A stretch of 64,000 bases of DNA from assembly GCA_022402535.1 (NCBI GenBank), contig JAKRSD010000015.1, forward strand, positions 106,970 to 170,969, written 5' to 3'. The DNA is from Flavobacteriales bacterium (GTDB taxonomy: Bacteria > Bacteroidota > Bacteroidia > CAIKAF01). Shown piece by piece: positions 1 to 10,314 of this stretch (positions within the stretch are counted from its first letter, which is position 1; each line of letters opens with the position of its first letter). The position numbers and the translations under genes were made by a program. Below the pieces are notes generated by a model. The model ran no database searches and was not told where the DNA came from. It worked only from the letters and a program-made list of their open reading frames with translations.

Positions 1-19
1 GTAGGGGCGAAATAAAAAA

Positions 20-45
20 TAAGGTCGGTGAAAACACCGACCTTA
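20..45. terminator. Perfect hairpin AAGGTCGGTG-AAAA-CACCGACCTT; likely terminator for the minus-strand gene and member of a dispersed palindrome family
   Basis: 10-bp perfect inverted repeat just 3' of the 76..2454 CDS; T-rich on the minus strand after the stem. Confidence 0.7.
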
Positions 46-75
46 GGCAATAATATTATATAATTTCGGATGAAT

Positions 76-2454
76 TTATTTTGCGGTATGATTAACCACC
101 AACACCTTCGATTCACGGATGTATTCAGAGGTAAGCGAAACGGTGTATAACCCATTCGCCAAATCTTCAACCGAAAAACGAAGCTGACCGCCCATAAAAC
201 GGGGAATCCATTCCTGACGCACCACACGACCCGTGGCATCAATCCAACGGATGTTTAAATCCGCCTCTCCGGATTGCTGCAACGAAATGAACATCTGCTC
301 ATCGGCCGGATTGGGAAACAAGGCCCACTGAACCGCTTCATTTTCCGAAACCGAAGCAAACGCATGTTGGAAACAAGGTCCTTCCACCTGTTTTAGGGTC
401 TGTTCGTAGTTCTCGTTTACGATGTCAATGATTTCCTCAATACAGATTACGCTATCCGTCAGTTCACTGTAATAAATACGGCATAGCGGCGTATTCACCA
501 GGTATTTGGGCAGTTTATGCTCCTGATACGCCAGCGCAATCACTTCGTTTCCGCCATTCAGGTATTGGGGCGTAACCGGAAAATCTAAAGGAGAAGCCAA
601 ATTTTGAACCCCGGATATTTTAATGCCTTTCATCTTGAATTGATAGCCCAATAATTTCCGTGTGGGATTCCGCACATAAATATCTACATAGCCGTCAGCC
701 AGATTCACGGGAGCCATGCTCAGCGTAACGGTATCGTTGGTGTTTAAAATACCCCTTGGGAATGTACACAAATCGTTGAACGGTTGCCCGTTGATGGCGC
801 AGTTATTAATCAGGGCTGCATCGTACACCGAAATACGAGAGTCATTATTCAGGTCTTTACAGGGCGACACTGCCACCGAAGCATTCAGAATTCCGGTTAC
901 ATAAAGCAATGCATCTGCCGTCTGTTGCAAGGTATCGGCATTCATATCTCCGTGAACAAGCACTCCACCGCAATCACCGTTACAGTCGGCCTGTACATTG
1001 CCGTAAGGTGTGCCGTTACAATCCACGATATCGGGGCAGGAGGGGAGCAGCTGGAAGGAAGGATTACCCTGAATATCGCGCATAAATTTTACACACGCTT
1101 TTGCATGATTATTTTGGAAACTGCTTTCCACGCGACCCAATGCATCGGGCGATTCATCCCAATTCACTTTCACCACCAGAATATAATTTCCCGTATCCAG
1201 GTCGGTCATATCCACCCACTGACACATCAATCCGGAGCTGTAAATATCGCCGCATCCGGCCGAAATTCCTTGATTTCCGCATCCGTATTGGAACGAACCG
1301 CCTCCGGAACATTCCAGATCCATCACACAAAACCCGTTTTTGTAGCCGATGGGCATCAGGTTTCCATCGTAATCATAGAGCAGATATTGGGCATAGCCTT
1401 CGTAGTGCCAGTGTCCGTGGCAGTTATCGAATGTGAACTGATTATTTCCGCTTCCGGGCGCTCCCAGATAATAATCATCATCGCCAATATTTTTAATGTG
1501 TGTGGTAAAGCGAAGAATTTCGCGCAGCCCATATCCGCCCACGCAACCTTCTGCAACCAGACAGCCGTCGTTGGAGTTGATAAAATCCATCTGCAGGCTG
1601 TTATGAATCACATTCTGCAGTACGGTCAGGTCGGGTGCATTCGGACAATTCGGATTTCCCGGATAATAACAGGTACCGTTTACCGAAGCCAGCGGATTGA
1701 AATTACAGGCCGTAGGATCCATACATCCCACCACGGGTCCCACATAATTCAGGGTCCAGTTGATATTGAACGGACAGCTGTTATTCACCGTGCCTAAGCG
1801 GATATAATACGTGGTTCCGCCGGCCAGAAAAGCCGTAACCACCGCCTGTTGACCGCAGCCTCCGTTGTTATCATCGTAGAAAATGGTGCCGATGTTGGAG
1901 TTGTCGTAAGTAAGTCCCACGCAGTGGTCATACACCCACACTTTGGTATCGCAGTTGTTGAGTCCGCAGGTGCTAATTTCATAAGTGCCCGTAGCCGCAG
2001 GGGTGAAGGCATACCAGTAATCGTTGGTTGAAGTGAAATGACTGCCGGGAGTAACCGGAACGGCCGTATTACACGAAAATCCCGGAGGACAGTTGAAATA
2101 GGTGCTTTCCGAAAAAGTATAATTTCCGCCGGTGGCAATCAGATTTCCGTTCAGGGTAACGGTGTAGGAGCCGTTACCGTAGCCGCAACAGATGCCGTCG
2201 CCATAGGAGTCAAAAATGGTAAATTTAAGGCAGACATTATCCGGTACACAGAGTGTCTGTCCCACGGCTCCGCCCGAAGCTATGAGTGCATTGGTCTGCA
2301 CATTGCGCAGTTCCCACGAAATTTCGTTGGGGAAATTATCCTGCACGATAACAATACTTACCTGCGATTGCCCCGAGGGGCATTGGCTCTGGGCGCGAAA
2401 CGACAAACCCGTGAGCAGCAAAAAGGCACATAGGGCGGGAAAAAGTTTAGGCAT
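76..2454 (-). CDS. Secreted lysyl oxidase-like protein with T9SS C-terminal sorting domain
   Basis: Signal peptide from MPKLFPALCAFLLL (start moved from 2496 to 2454); CHGHWHYEGYAQYLLYD...GYKNGFCVMDLEC resembles the lysyl oxidase copper-binding/cofactor region; C-term FPNPADEQM...GLYTVSL..KVLVV is a T9SS type A signal. Confidence 0.75.
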   Translation of the reverse strand: MPKLFPALCAFLLLTGLSFRAQSQCPSGQSQVSIVIVQDNFPNEISWELRNVQTNALIASGGAVGQTLCVPDNVCLKFTIFDSYGDGICCGYGNGSYTVTLNGNLIATGGNYTFSESTYFNCPPGFSCNTAVPVTPGSHFTSTNDYWYAFTPAATGTYEISTCGLNNCDTKVWVYDHCVGLTYDNSNIGTIFYDDNNGGCGQQAVVTAFLAGGTTYYIRLGTVNNSCPFNINWTLNYVGPVVGCMDPTACNFNPLASVNGTCYYPGNPNCPNAPDLTVLQNVIHNSLQMDFINSNDGCLVAEGCVGGYGLREILRFTTHIKNIGDDDYYLGAPGSGNNQFTFDNCHGHWHYEGYAQYLLYDYDGNLMPIGYKNGFCVMDLECSGGGSFQYGCGNQGISAGCGDIYSSGLMCQWVDMTDLDTGNYILVVKVNWDESPDALGRVESSFQNNHAKACVKFMRDIQGNPSFQLLPSCPDIVDCNGTPYGNVQADCNGDCGGVLVHGDMNADTLQQTADALLYVTGILNASVAVSPCKDLNNDSRISVYDAALINNCAINGQPFNDLCTFPRGILNTNDTVTLSMAPVNLADGYVDIYVRNPTRKLLGYQFKMKGIKISGVQNLASPLDFPVTPQYLNGGNEVIALAYQEHKLPKYLVNTPLCRIYYSELTDSVICIEEIIDIVNENYEQTLKQVEGPCFQHAFASVSENEAVQWALFPNPADEQMFISLQQSGEADLNIRWIDATGRVVRQEWIPRFMGGQLRFSVEDLANGLYTVSLTSEYIRESKVLVVNHTAK

Positions 2455-2665
2455 AAATTCCTGATGATTAGTAAATTCTGACCCGAAGTTAACCAATATT
2501 TCTATTGTGCAATACCCCGTTCTGAAAAATAGTCAGCCCCCCGTGTCATACATCCCCGGGTAAACAGGAAAAAATGTCACAATCGGGGGTGGAATCTGCA
2601 ATTGGCATATAATGTGAGAAAGTGGGCAGTAGAAATTTTGTATAACATTTTAAACAGTTAAGAAT

Positions 2666-2944
2666 ATGTCAGAAGTAAACATCAAACCGCTCGCCGACCG
2701 CGTAGTCGTTCTTCCTGCAGAGGCAGAAACCAAAACCGCTTCCGGAATTTATATTCCCGATACGGCTAAAGAAAAACCCCAGCGTGGAACCGTTGTGGCA
2801 GTCGGAAATGGCAAAAAAGATGAGCCCATTACCGTAAAAGTGGGCGACTCTGTACTTTACGGAAAATACGCCGGCACCGAAGTGCAGATTGACGGAAAAG
2901 ACTTCCTGATCATGCGTGAATCCGACATTTTCGCAATCGTTTAA
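2666..2944 (+). CDS. groES: Co-chaperonin GroES
   Basis: 92 aa; [44 protein letters not shown]. Confidence 0.98.
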   Translation: MSEVNIKPLADRVVVLPAEAETKTASGIYIPDTAKEKPQRGTVVAVGNGKKDEPITVKVGDSVLYGKYAGTEVQIDGKDFLIMRESDIFAIV

Positions 2945-2975
2945 TTCATTTATCTCTAATCAAAACAACACGTAA

Positions 2976-4683
<1,708 letters not shown>

Positions 4684-4745
4684 TAAATTCGTTGCCTGAT
4701 TGTATTGCCCCCAATCAGCTAAATACATTTTGAAATGTTCAAAAA

Positions 4746-4768
4746 AGTATATACTTTTGGAGTATACT
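4746..4768 (+). promoter_or_regulatory. Putative autoregulatory operator of the RHH/MazF module
   Basis: Two palindromes, AGTATATACT (4746-4755) and AGTATACT (4761-4768), just upstream of the antitoxin start at 4782. Confidence 0.5.
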
Positions 4769-4781
4769 AAAAGGAAAAAAG

Positions 4782-5015
4782 ATGAAAACATTGTCACTCA
4801 AGCTCGACGAAGTACTTTTTAAAGAAACAGAGGAATTGCTTGAAAAAATAAAGAAACCCAGAAATCGGTATATTAACGAAGCATTACAATATTACAATCG
4901 TATTCAGAAAAAGAAAATGATTGAAAAAATGCTTGTGTCAGAGTCAAAACTCGTGAGTGAGGAGTCCTTAAAGGTACTGGGAGAATTTGAAAAACTGGAC
5001 GACTATGACAGCTAA
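4782..5015 (+). CDS. Ribbon-helix-helix-type antitoxin (MazE/ParD-like)
   Basis: 77 aa; MKTLSLKLDEVLFKETEELLEKIKKPRNRYINEALQYY; overlaps the MazF start. Confidence 0.75.
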   Translation: MKTLSLKLDEVLFKETEELLEKIKKPRNRYINEALQYYNRIQKKKMIEKMLVSESKLVSEESLKVLGEFEKLDDYDS

Positions 5016-5352
5016 AAAGTATGAGGTTTGGCTTGCAAATTTAGATCCGAGATTTGGAACAGAAACCGGCAAAACGAGACCTGTATTAGTGGTACAGACG
5101 GACATTTTAAATAAAGTACATCCGTCAACCCTGATTTGTCCGATAACGACTAATGTGCAACTTGAGAGTAAAATACTACGTGTTCATTTAAAAAAAGGGA
5201 CAGCCAAAGTTAAAGAAAACTGCGATGTAATGATAGATCAGTTAAGAGCCATTGACAACAAAAGATTAATAAAGAAAATTGGAGAGTTGCCTAAAGAACT
5301 CACTGAAAGAGTGCGGGAAAACCTTAAAATTGTTTTAGATTTAAACGATTAG
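5005..5352 (+). CDS. mazF: MazF/PemK-family endoribonuclease toxin
   Basis: YEVWLANLDPRFGTETGKTRPVLVVQTDILN...STLICPITTN; ATG at 5005 overlaps the antitoxin stop. Confidence 0.88.
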   Translation: MTAKKYEVWLANLDPRFGTETGKTRPVLVVQTDILNKVHPSTLICPITTNVQLESKILRVHLKKGTAKVKENCDVMIDQLRAIDNKRLIKKIGELPKELTERVRENLKIVLDLND

Positions 5353-5373
5353 GCTATATAGGCCCACTGCCCG

Positions 5374-5462
5374 GCGGAATGGACGGCATGATGTAATCAG
5401 ATGCCACAAACCAAAGTATAACACAAAGCCACTCCGTAAGGGGTGGCTTTTTTGTTGGAAAT
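5374..5462 (+). repeat. groEL 3'-end/terminator direct repeat, copy B (displaced groEL tail remnant)
   Basis: ccactgcccggcggaatggacggcatgatgtaa encodes [10 protein letters not shown]; followed by near-identical 3' UTR and terminator. Confidence 0.88.
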
Positions 5463-5628
5463 CTTAGAAAAAATGTATAAATTTGGAAGTGAAATTTTTA
5501 CCTGACCCAAAACCCACAAAACCATAATTTTTGCGGGTGGAATTCAGGAAAAGGTTAGATAGAATACCCCCTTTTTTTATTAGGGGATAAACAAGTTTTT
5601 GATCTTATAAATACTGAAAATTCACAAT

Positions 5629-6858
5629 ATGATAGAAATAAAATCAGACTACTTTGATAAAGCAGTCAACAAATACTTAAATCATATCGAAAGTTTATGG
5701 ACTTCAATGCCTGTTGTATTAAAAACAATTGAAAGAACCAAGAACAGTGCTATTTTAGAACACAATGAATTTTTAAACAATAATTGTAATTTTATTGAAA
5801 GTGAAAATCACTTCTTAATTCCAATTGAACACATTAGAAAAAATACCCAATTAAGGAAATCTGTTGACAATTCGACAACTGCAATAAAAATAATTAAGAG
5901 AAATTTTTTAGTTTCAATCATTAGCCAGTTTGATACGTACGTTTCAGATTTAATAAAAGCAATCTTTGAAGTGCGACCAGAGATTATTCAGAACTCAGAA
6001 AAACAGCTCACTTTTTCGGAATTAAATAGATTCAAAAGTATTCAAGACGCTCAAGACTATATAATTGAAAAAGAAATTGAAACTGTTCTTAGAGAGAGTT
6101 ACACAGAACAATTTAAGTGGTTTGAAAATAAACTAAAAATTCAATTAAGAAAAGATCTTTCAATTTGGGAGACGTTCATAGAAATAACTCAAAGAAGAAA
6201 TTTGTTTGTACATAATGATGGAAAAATATCAACACAATATTTAAATGTTTGTAAAGAAAACAACGTACAATTGGATGATAAATTAAAAGTAGGGGACGAA
6301 CTTGATGTTGGATTAAAATACTTTGATAAATCTTTTAAATGTCTTTTTGAAATAGGAGTTAAATTAAATCAGGTAATAAGACGTAATCTATTGCCTGACG
6401 AATTAGAAAAGGCAGATAATTCATTTTTAAATATTTCATTTGAATTAATTCAGAATAGCCAATTGGACTTAGCTAAAACGCTTTATGATTTTTCTGATAA
6501 GTACATCAAGAAATATTCTAATGAAGATCTAAAGCTCAGGATTTTGCTTAATAGAGCACAAACATATAAATGGTTAGACAAAGAAAAAGAATGTACAGAA
6601 ATTATAAATTCAATTGATTGGACTGCAACTGGAGATTTGTTTAAGTTAGCAAGTAAAGTATTAATTGATGATTATGTAAGTGCTTGTGAAATAATGAAAA
6701 ATATTGGAGACAATGAAAAGGTTTTAAATAAGACATTTTATAAGGATTGGCCAATATTTAAAAAATTTCGGGTTACAGACGAATTTAAAAAAACATATTT
6801 AGAAATATTCAAAACAGAATTTGAAATAACAGAAGATAAAAATAACAACGCCCAATAG
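5629..6858 (+). CDS. HEPN-domain protein, putative RNase, with helical/TPR-like C-terminus
   Basis: ITQRRNLFVHNDGKISTQYL carries the RX4H HEPN motif (R190-H195). Confidence 0.65.
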   Translation: MIEIKSDYFDKAVNKYLNHIESLWTSMPVVLKTIERTKNSAILEHNEFLNNNCNFIESENHFLIPIEHIRKNTQLRKSVDNSTTAIKIIKRNFLVSIISQFDTYVSDLIKAIFEVRPEIIQNSEKQLTFSELNRFKSIQDAQDYIIEKEIETVLRESYTEQFKWFENKLKIQLRKDLSIWETFIEITQRRNLFVHNDGKISTQYLNVCKENNVQLDDKLKVGDELDVGLKYFDKSFKCLFEIGVKLNQVIRRNLLPDELEKADNSFLNISFELIQNSQLDLAKTLYDFSDKYIKKYSNEDLKLRILLNRAQTYKWLDKEKECTEIINSIDWTATGDLFKLASKVLIDDYVSACEIMKNIGDNEKVLNKTFYKDWPIFKKFRVTDEFKKTYLEIFKTEFEITEDKNNNAQ

Positions 6859-6991
6859 CACATACTTAAAATTTGCGGATGATGTACAAGTCATTATTTA
6901 TTTTTTCAAATTCAGCCATTACAACAAATTTCCCAAATGTTGGTAATCAATTTAAAAACATATATCTTCACGTTACTTTAGAAAAGACTAA

Positions 6992-8389
6992 ATGAGTTCA
7001 AGTTTACTTCAACTACCTACACTACATTTATTAGAAAAGATCGGGGCAGGAAGTCACAAACCTGGCTCTGGAAGTGCTGCTTCTCTTAATGGTATTTTAT
7101 GCTGTAAATTATTGTTAACAGTAATTGAGCTGACACTTGATCCGAAGAGAGCTAAAAAGTATTCAAACTGTAAAGAAGAGTTTGAATCAATAAGAGATAT
7201 TATATTGAATGAAATTGGTCCTAGGCTTGAAGTTTTATTTGAGGAAGATTCAATACAATTCGATAAAGCCATAAAAATGAGAATTCAACGAGATGAAGAA
7301 ATAAACCAGAGATTAAAAAATTACCTTCAGAACGAATCATTAAAAGAACTTAAGTTATCAACTGAAATTCCTATAGAAATATCCCTTCTTTGCATTAGGC
7401 TTGGGAAATTTGCAGTAATAGTTTTCAAAAAAGGATTCAAGTCAGCTAGAGGTGATTCAGGTGTTGCACTAGGAAGTGCGTTATCTGGACTTTCTGGATG
7501 TATCTCTATCATAAGTTTGAATTTGCAATCATTCCCCAAAAGCCACTGGACTGATAATATTCATAACCAAAAAAATACCCTAAAGAAAGAATATCATGCG
7601 CTGAACAATCAAAATTCTAAGTTGCTTGAGGAATTAGACTCTGAAGCGATAAGAAAAAGTATTTTTCTGGCAGAATTTATTGACATAAGAAAGTCTTTTT
7701 ATGGAAAATCAAAAATATCGCATCATGAAATTGAAAATCTTGCAAGACGAATTCAAAATTCACTTTGGAAATATCGCGATTTGATTTGGTCAGATAATAC
7801 ACCTCAAAACGTATTTGACATTTTAAAACCTGAGAAAGTTATTGAAATTTTAAAATATGCATTTCACAAAGTTGAAACTTTAGGCTATAATGAACATAAC
7901 GAAGAAATTGCTGGTATAATAAATAATAGAGATTTTACAATTACTATATCAGGTATGTATAAAACTGATATAGTCAATTTCACTACTGCACATGAATTGG
8001 GACATGCTTTAATGCATGATAAAATAGAGTTACACAGAGATATACCGCTAGATGGAACTATTTCTGACAAAAACAGACCAATCGAGGAAATTCAGGCAGA
8101 CAAATTTGCTGCATTTTTTTTATTACCTTCTAAAATTGTAACACAACTTTTTCAAGAATTGTTTGGTGTAAGAAAATTAATAATTGATGAGCAAACGGCT
8201 CGTTTTCTTAATTTCAGTTCTATCGAAGATTTGCGGAAAAAAGTAAAAAATAAGCGTGACTTATCTAGGATTATTGCAAGTTGTGAATACTACAAATACA
8301 AGCATTTTATATCACTTTCAAAAATTTTTAATGTTTCAACAGAAGCCATGGCGATTAGATTGGAGGAATTGAACTTGATTGACTTGTGA
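6992..8389 (+). CDS. Cyclodeaminase/cyclohydrolase (FTCD_C)-like domain fused to ImmA/IrrE-family metallopeptidase
   Basis: N-term KPGSGSAASLNGILCCKLLLTVIELT...STEIPIEISLLCIRLGK...DSGVALGSALSGLSGCISIISLNL resembles FTCD_C; C-term TTAHELGHALMH...IEEIQADKFAAFFLLP is ImmA/IrrE-like (HELGH = 334-338). Confidence 0.75.
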   Translation: MSSSLLQLPTLHLLEKIGAGSHKPGSGSAASLNGILCCKLLLTVIELTLDPKRAKKYSNCKEEFESIRDIILNEIGPRLEVLFEEDSIQFDKAIKMRIQRDEEINQRLKNYLQNESLKELKLSTEIPIEISLLCIRLGKFAVIVFKKGFKSARGDSGVALGSALSGLSGCISIISLNLQSFPKSHWTDNIHNQKNTLKKEYHALNNQNSKLLEELDSEAIRKSIFLAEFIDIRKSFYGKSKISHHEIENLARRIQNSLWKYRDLIWSDNTPQNVFDILKPEKVIEILKYAFHKVETLGYNEHNEEIAGIINNRDFTITISGMYKTDIVNFTTAHELGHALMHDKIELHRDIPLDGTISDKNRPIEEIQADKFAAFFLLPSKIVTQLFQELFGVRKLIIDEQTARFLNFSSIEDLRKKVKNKRDLSRIIASCEYYKYKHFISLSKIFNVSTEAMAIRLEELNLIDL

Positions 8390-8491
8390 TTTGTCCCCAA
8401 ACTTCTGGTTTATTAAAAGCCCTTGAAAGTCATCGGGTGCTGGGCTTTGTTTAATACAGAAGCCAGTAATAATTAGATTTATAATATTTTG

Positions 8492-8675
8492 CTCAAGGTT
8501 GGTGTTTTCACCAACCTTTTTTTCTTTTTGTGCTATTTCTGCCCAGGTGATTGTTTCAGTAATTTTTTTCCAGCGTTTTTAACATACGGTACAGGTTGAG
8601 TTATTAAATAAATGTACTTATAGTGCTCCGATTCCTAAAGTTATCGGGACTCCACTTGGCCAACTGACAACCCGT
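8492..8675 (+). repeat. Long direct repeat R1, left copy (upstream of fic)
   Basis: ctcaaggttggtgttttcaccaacctt...tgctatttctgcccaggtgattgtttcag...tagtgctccgattcctaaagttatcgggactccactt; similar to 10097-10281. Confidence 0.85.
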
Positions 8676-8746
8676 TGGCGGTAATGTTTTTGCTGCACTT
8701 AGTATTAAACAAGCGACTCAGAAAGACGACCTAAAGCGGATTTGAC

Positions 8747-8811
8747 ATGCGGAGAATAGTTACAGTATTTGCCGCAAATATGCGGAGAAAAATGCTTATA
8801 TTTGCCGCAAC
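8747..8811 (+). promoter_or_regulatory. 33-bp tandem operator-like repeat in front of fic
   Basis: ATGCGGAGAA-N10-TATTTGCCGCAA at 8747 and 8780; palindrome CCGCA-AATA-TGCGG in the centre; TATATTTG resembles a Bacteroidota -7 box. Confidence 0.6.
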
Positions 8812-8825
8812 ATCTGTTTCAAAAA

Positions 8826-9923
8826 GTGGCTAAATACATTTACGAATACAAAAACTGGACAGACTTTACTTGGCGGGAAACTGACATCAATACCTTATTT
8901 GGTGAAGTCCGCAACCTGCAAGGTAAGATTGTAGGACAGATGAATACTTTGGGTTTTGCCACCAAAGAGGAAGCGACACTTACTACTTTGACGCTTGACG
9001 TAATCAAATCCTCTGAAATAGAAGGAGAAAAACTCGACTATGACCAAGTTCGTTCATCCATTGCAAGAAGACTTGGTATTAATATAGCCGGACTTGTTCC
9101 TGCAAATAGAAACGTAGAAGGTGTTGTTGAAATGATGCTTGATGCAACTCAAAACTATCAAAAACCACTGACAAACAAGCGACTGTTTGGCTGGCATTCG
9201 GCACTCTTTCCGACAGGACACAGCGGAATGCACAAAATAGAAGTTGGTCGCTATAGAACAGGTGAGATGCAAATAGTTTCAGGAGCAGTGGGAAAAGAAA
9301 AAGTTCACTATGAAGCGGTTCCTGCAAACAGAGTAAAAGAAGAAATGGACAGATTTTTAAAATGGTTCAACGATAATAATAAAATAGACCCGGTTCTAAA
9401 ATCTGCAATTGCTCATTTCTGGTTTATTATCATACATCCCTTTGACGATGGCAATGGAAGAATAGCAAGAGCAATTTCAGATTTAATGCTTGCCCGTGCA
9501 GATAGGACAACTGAACGATATTATAGTTTGTCAAGCCAAATTTTGGTTGAACGAAAACAGTATTACGAGATTTTGCAAAAGGTTCAACATAGCACTGGCG
9601 ATATTACAGAGTGGTTATATTGGTTTTTGCATTGCCTTAGAAATTCATTATTGGCAACAGAGGCTGCTCTGCAAAAAATATTGCGAAAAACGGAGTTCTG
9701 GAAAATTCACGAACGTAGTGCGTTTAACGAACGACAAAGATTAGTGTTAAACAAACTTTTTGACGGATTTGAAGGAAAACTGAAATCATCAAAGTGGGCA
9801 AAGATTGCCAAATGTTCACCCGATACTGCATTGCGTGACATTAAGGATTTAATTCAAAAGGGAATATTACGCCAGGAGCAACAGGGTGGACGAAGCACAA
9901 ACTACGAACTTGAAGACTTCTGA
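8826..9923 (+). CDS. Fic-domain protein (AMPylase-like, DUF4172 N-terminus, C-terminal winged helix)
   Basis: HPFDDGNGRIAR Fic motif; N-terminal inhibitory motif SSEIEG; listed ORF start (TTG 8769) lies in the operator, GTG 8826 (VAKYIYEYKNWTDFTW) fits better. Confidence 0.88.
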   Translation: MAKYIYEYKNWTDFTWRETDINTLFGEVRNLQGKIVGQMNTLGFATKEEATLTTLTLDVIKSSEIEGEKLDYDQVRSSIARRLGINIAGLVPANRNVEGVVEMMLDATQNYQKPLTNKRLFGWHSALFPTGHSGMHKIEVGRYRTGEMQIVSGAVGKEKVHYEAVPANRVKEEMDRFLKWFNDNNKIDPVLKSAIAHFWFIIIHPFDDGNGRIARAISDLMLARADRTTERYYSLSSQILVERKQYYEILQKVQHSTGDITEWLYWFLHCLRNSLLATEAALQKILRKTEFWKIHERSAFNERQRLVLNKLFDGFEGKLKSSKWAKIAKCSPDTALRDIKDLIQKGILRQEQQGGRSTNYELEDF

Positions 9924-10020
9924 AAGTAGCAGTACCACCAACACGGGTAACTGTTACCGACGCTGCGGTCGGCACTTGTGCACAACCCTCCCAAAATGAA
10001 AAAATGCGCTGAATTTTCTG

Positions 10021-10281
10021 CTCAACGTTGTTGTTTTCACCCACCTTTTTTCTGTATGACTTTTTTCAGCCTAAGTGATTGTTTCAGCATTTTTTACTCA
10101 AGGTTGATGTTTCCACCCACCTTTTTTCTGTTTGTGCTATTTCTGCCCAGGTGATTGTTTCAGCATTTTTTACTAGCGTTTTTTAACATACGATAAAGGT
10201 TGATTTATAAAATAAATGTACATTTAGTGCTCCGATTTCTAAAGTTATCGGGACGCCACTTCGCCAAGCGCCAAACCGTTA
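10021..10281 (+). repeat. Long direct repeat R1, right copy with an extra ~76-bp tandem partial unit
   Basis: Full copy 10097-10281 plus partial copy 10021-10096 (ctcaacgttgttgttttcacccacctttttt...gtgattgtttcagcattttttact). Confidence 0.85.
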
Positions 10282-10314
10282 CCATACAGATTAACAAAGA
10301 CAAAACGAAGAAAG

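Noticed and set aside
784-1797. 337-aa plus-strand ORF opposite the lysyl oxidase-like gene
   Set aside because: Antisense shadow frame of a well-supported CDS; no recognisable domain.
2497-2665. CIRCE element upstream of groES
   Set aside because: No TTAGCACTC-N9-GAGTGCTAA match on inspection.
8492-10281. R1 repeats as integron attC sites
   Set aside because: I could not find paired RYYYAAC/GTTRRRY core sites at the ends, and no integrase is present.
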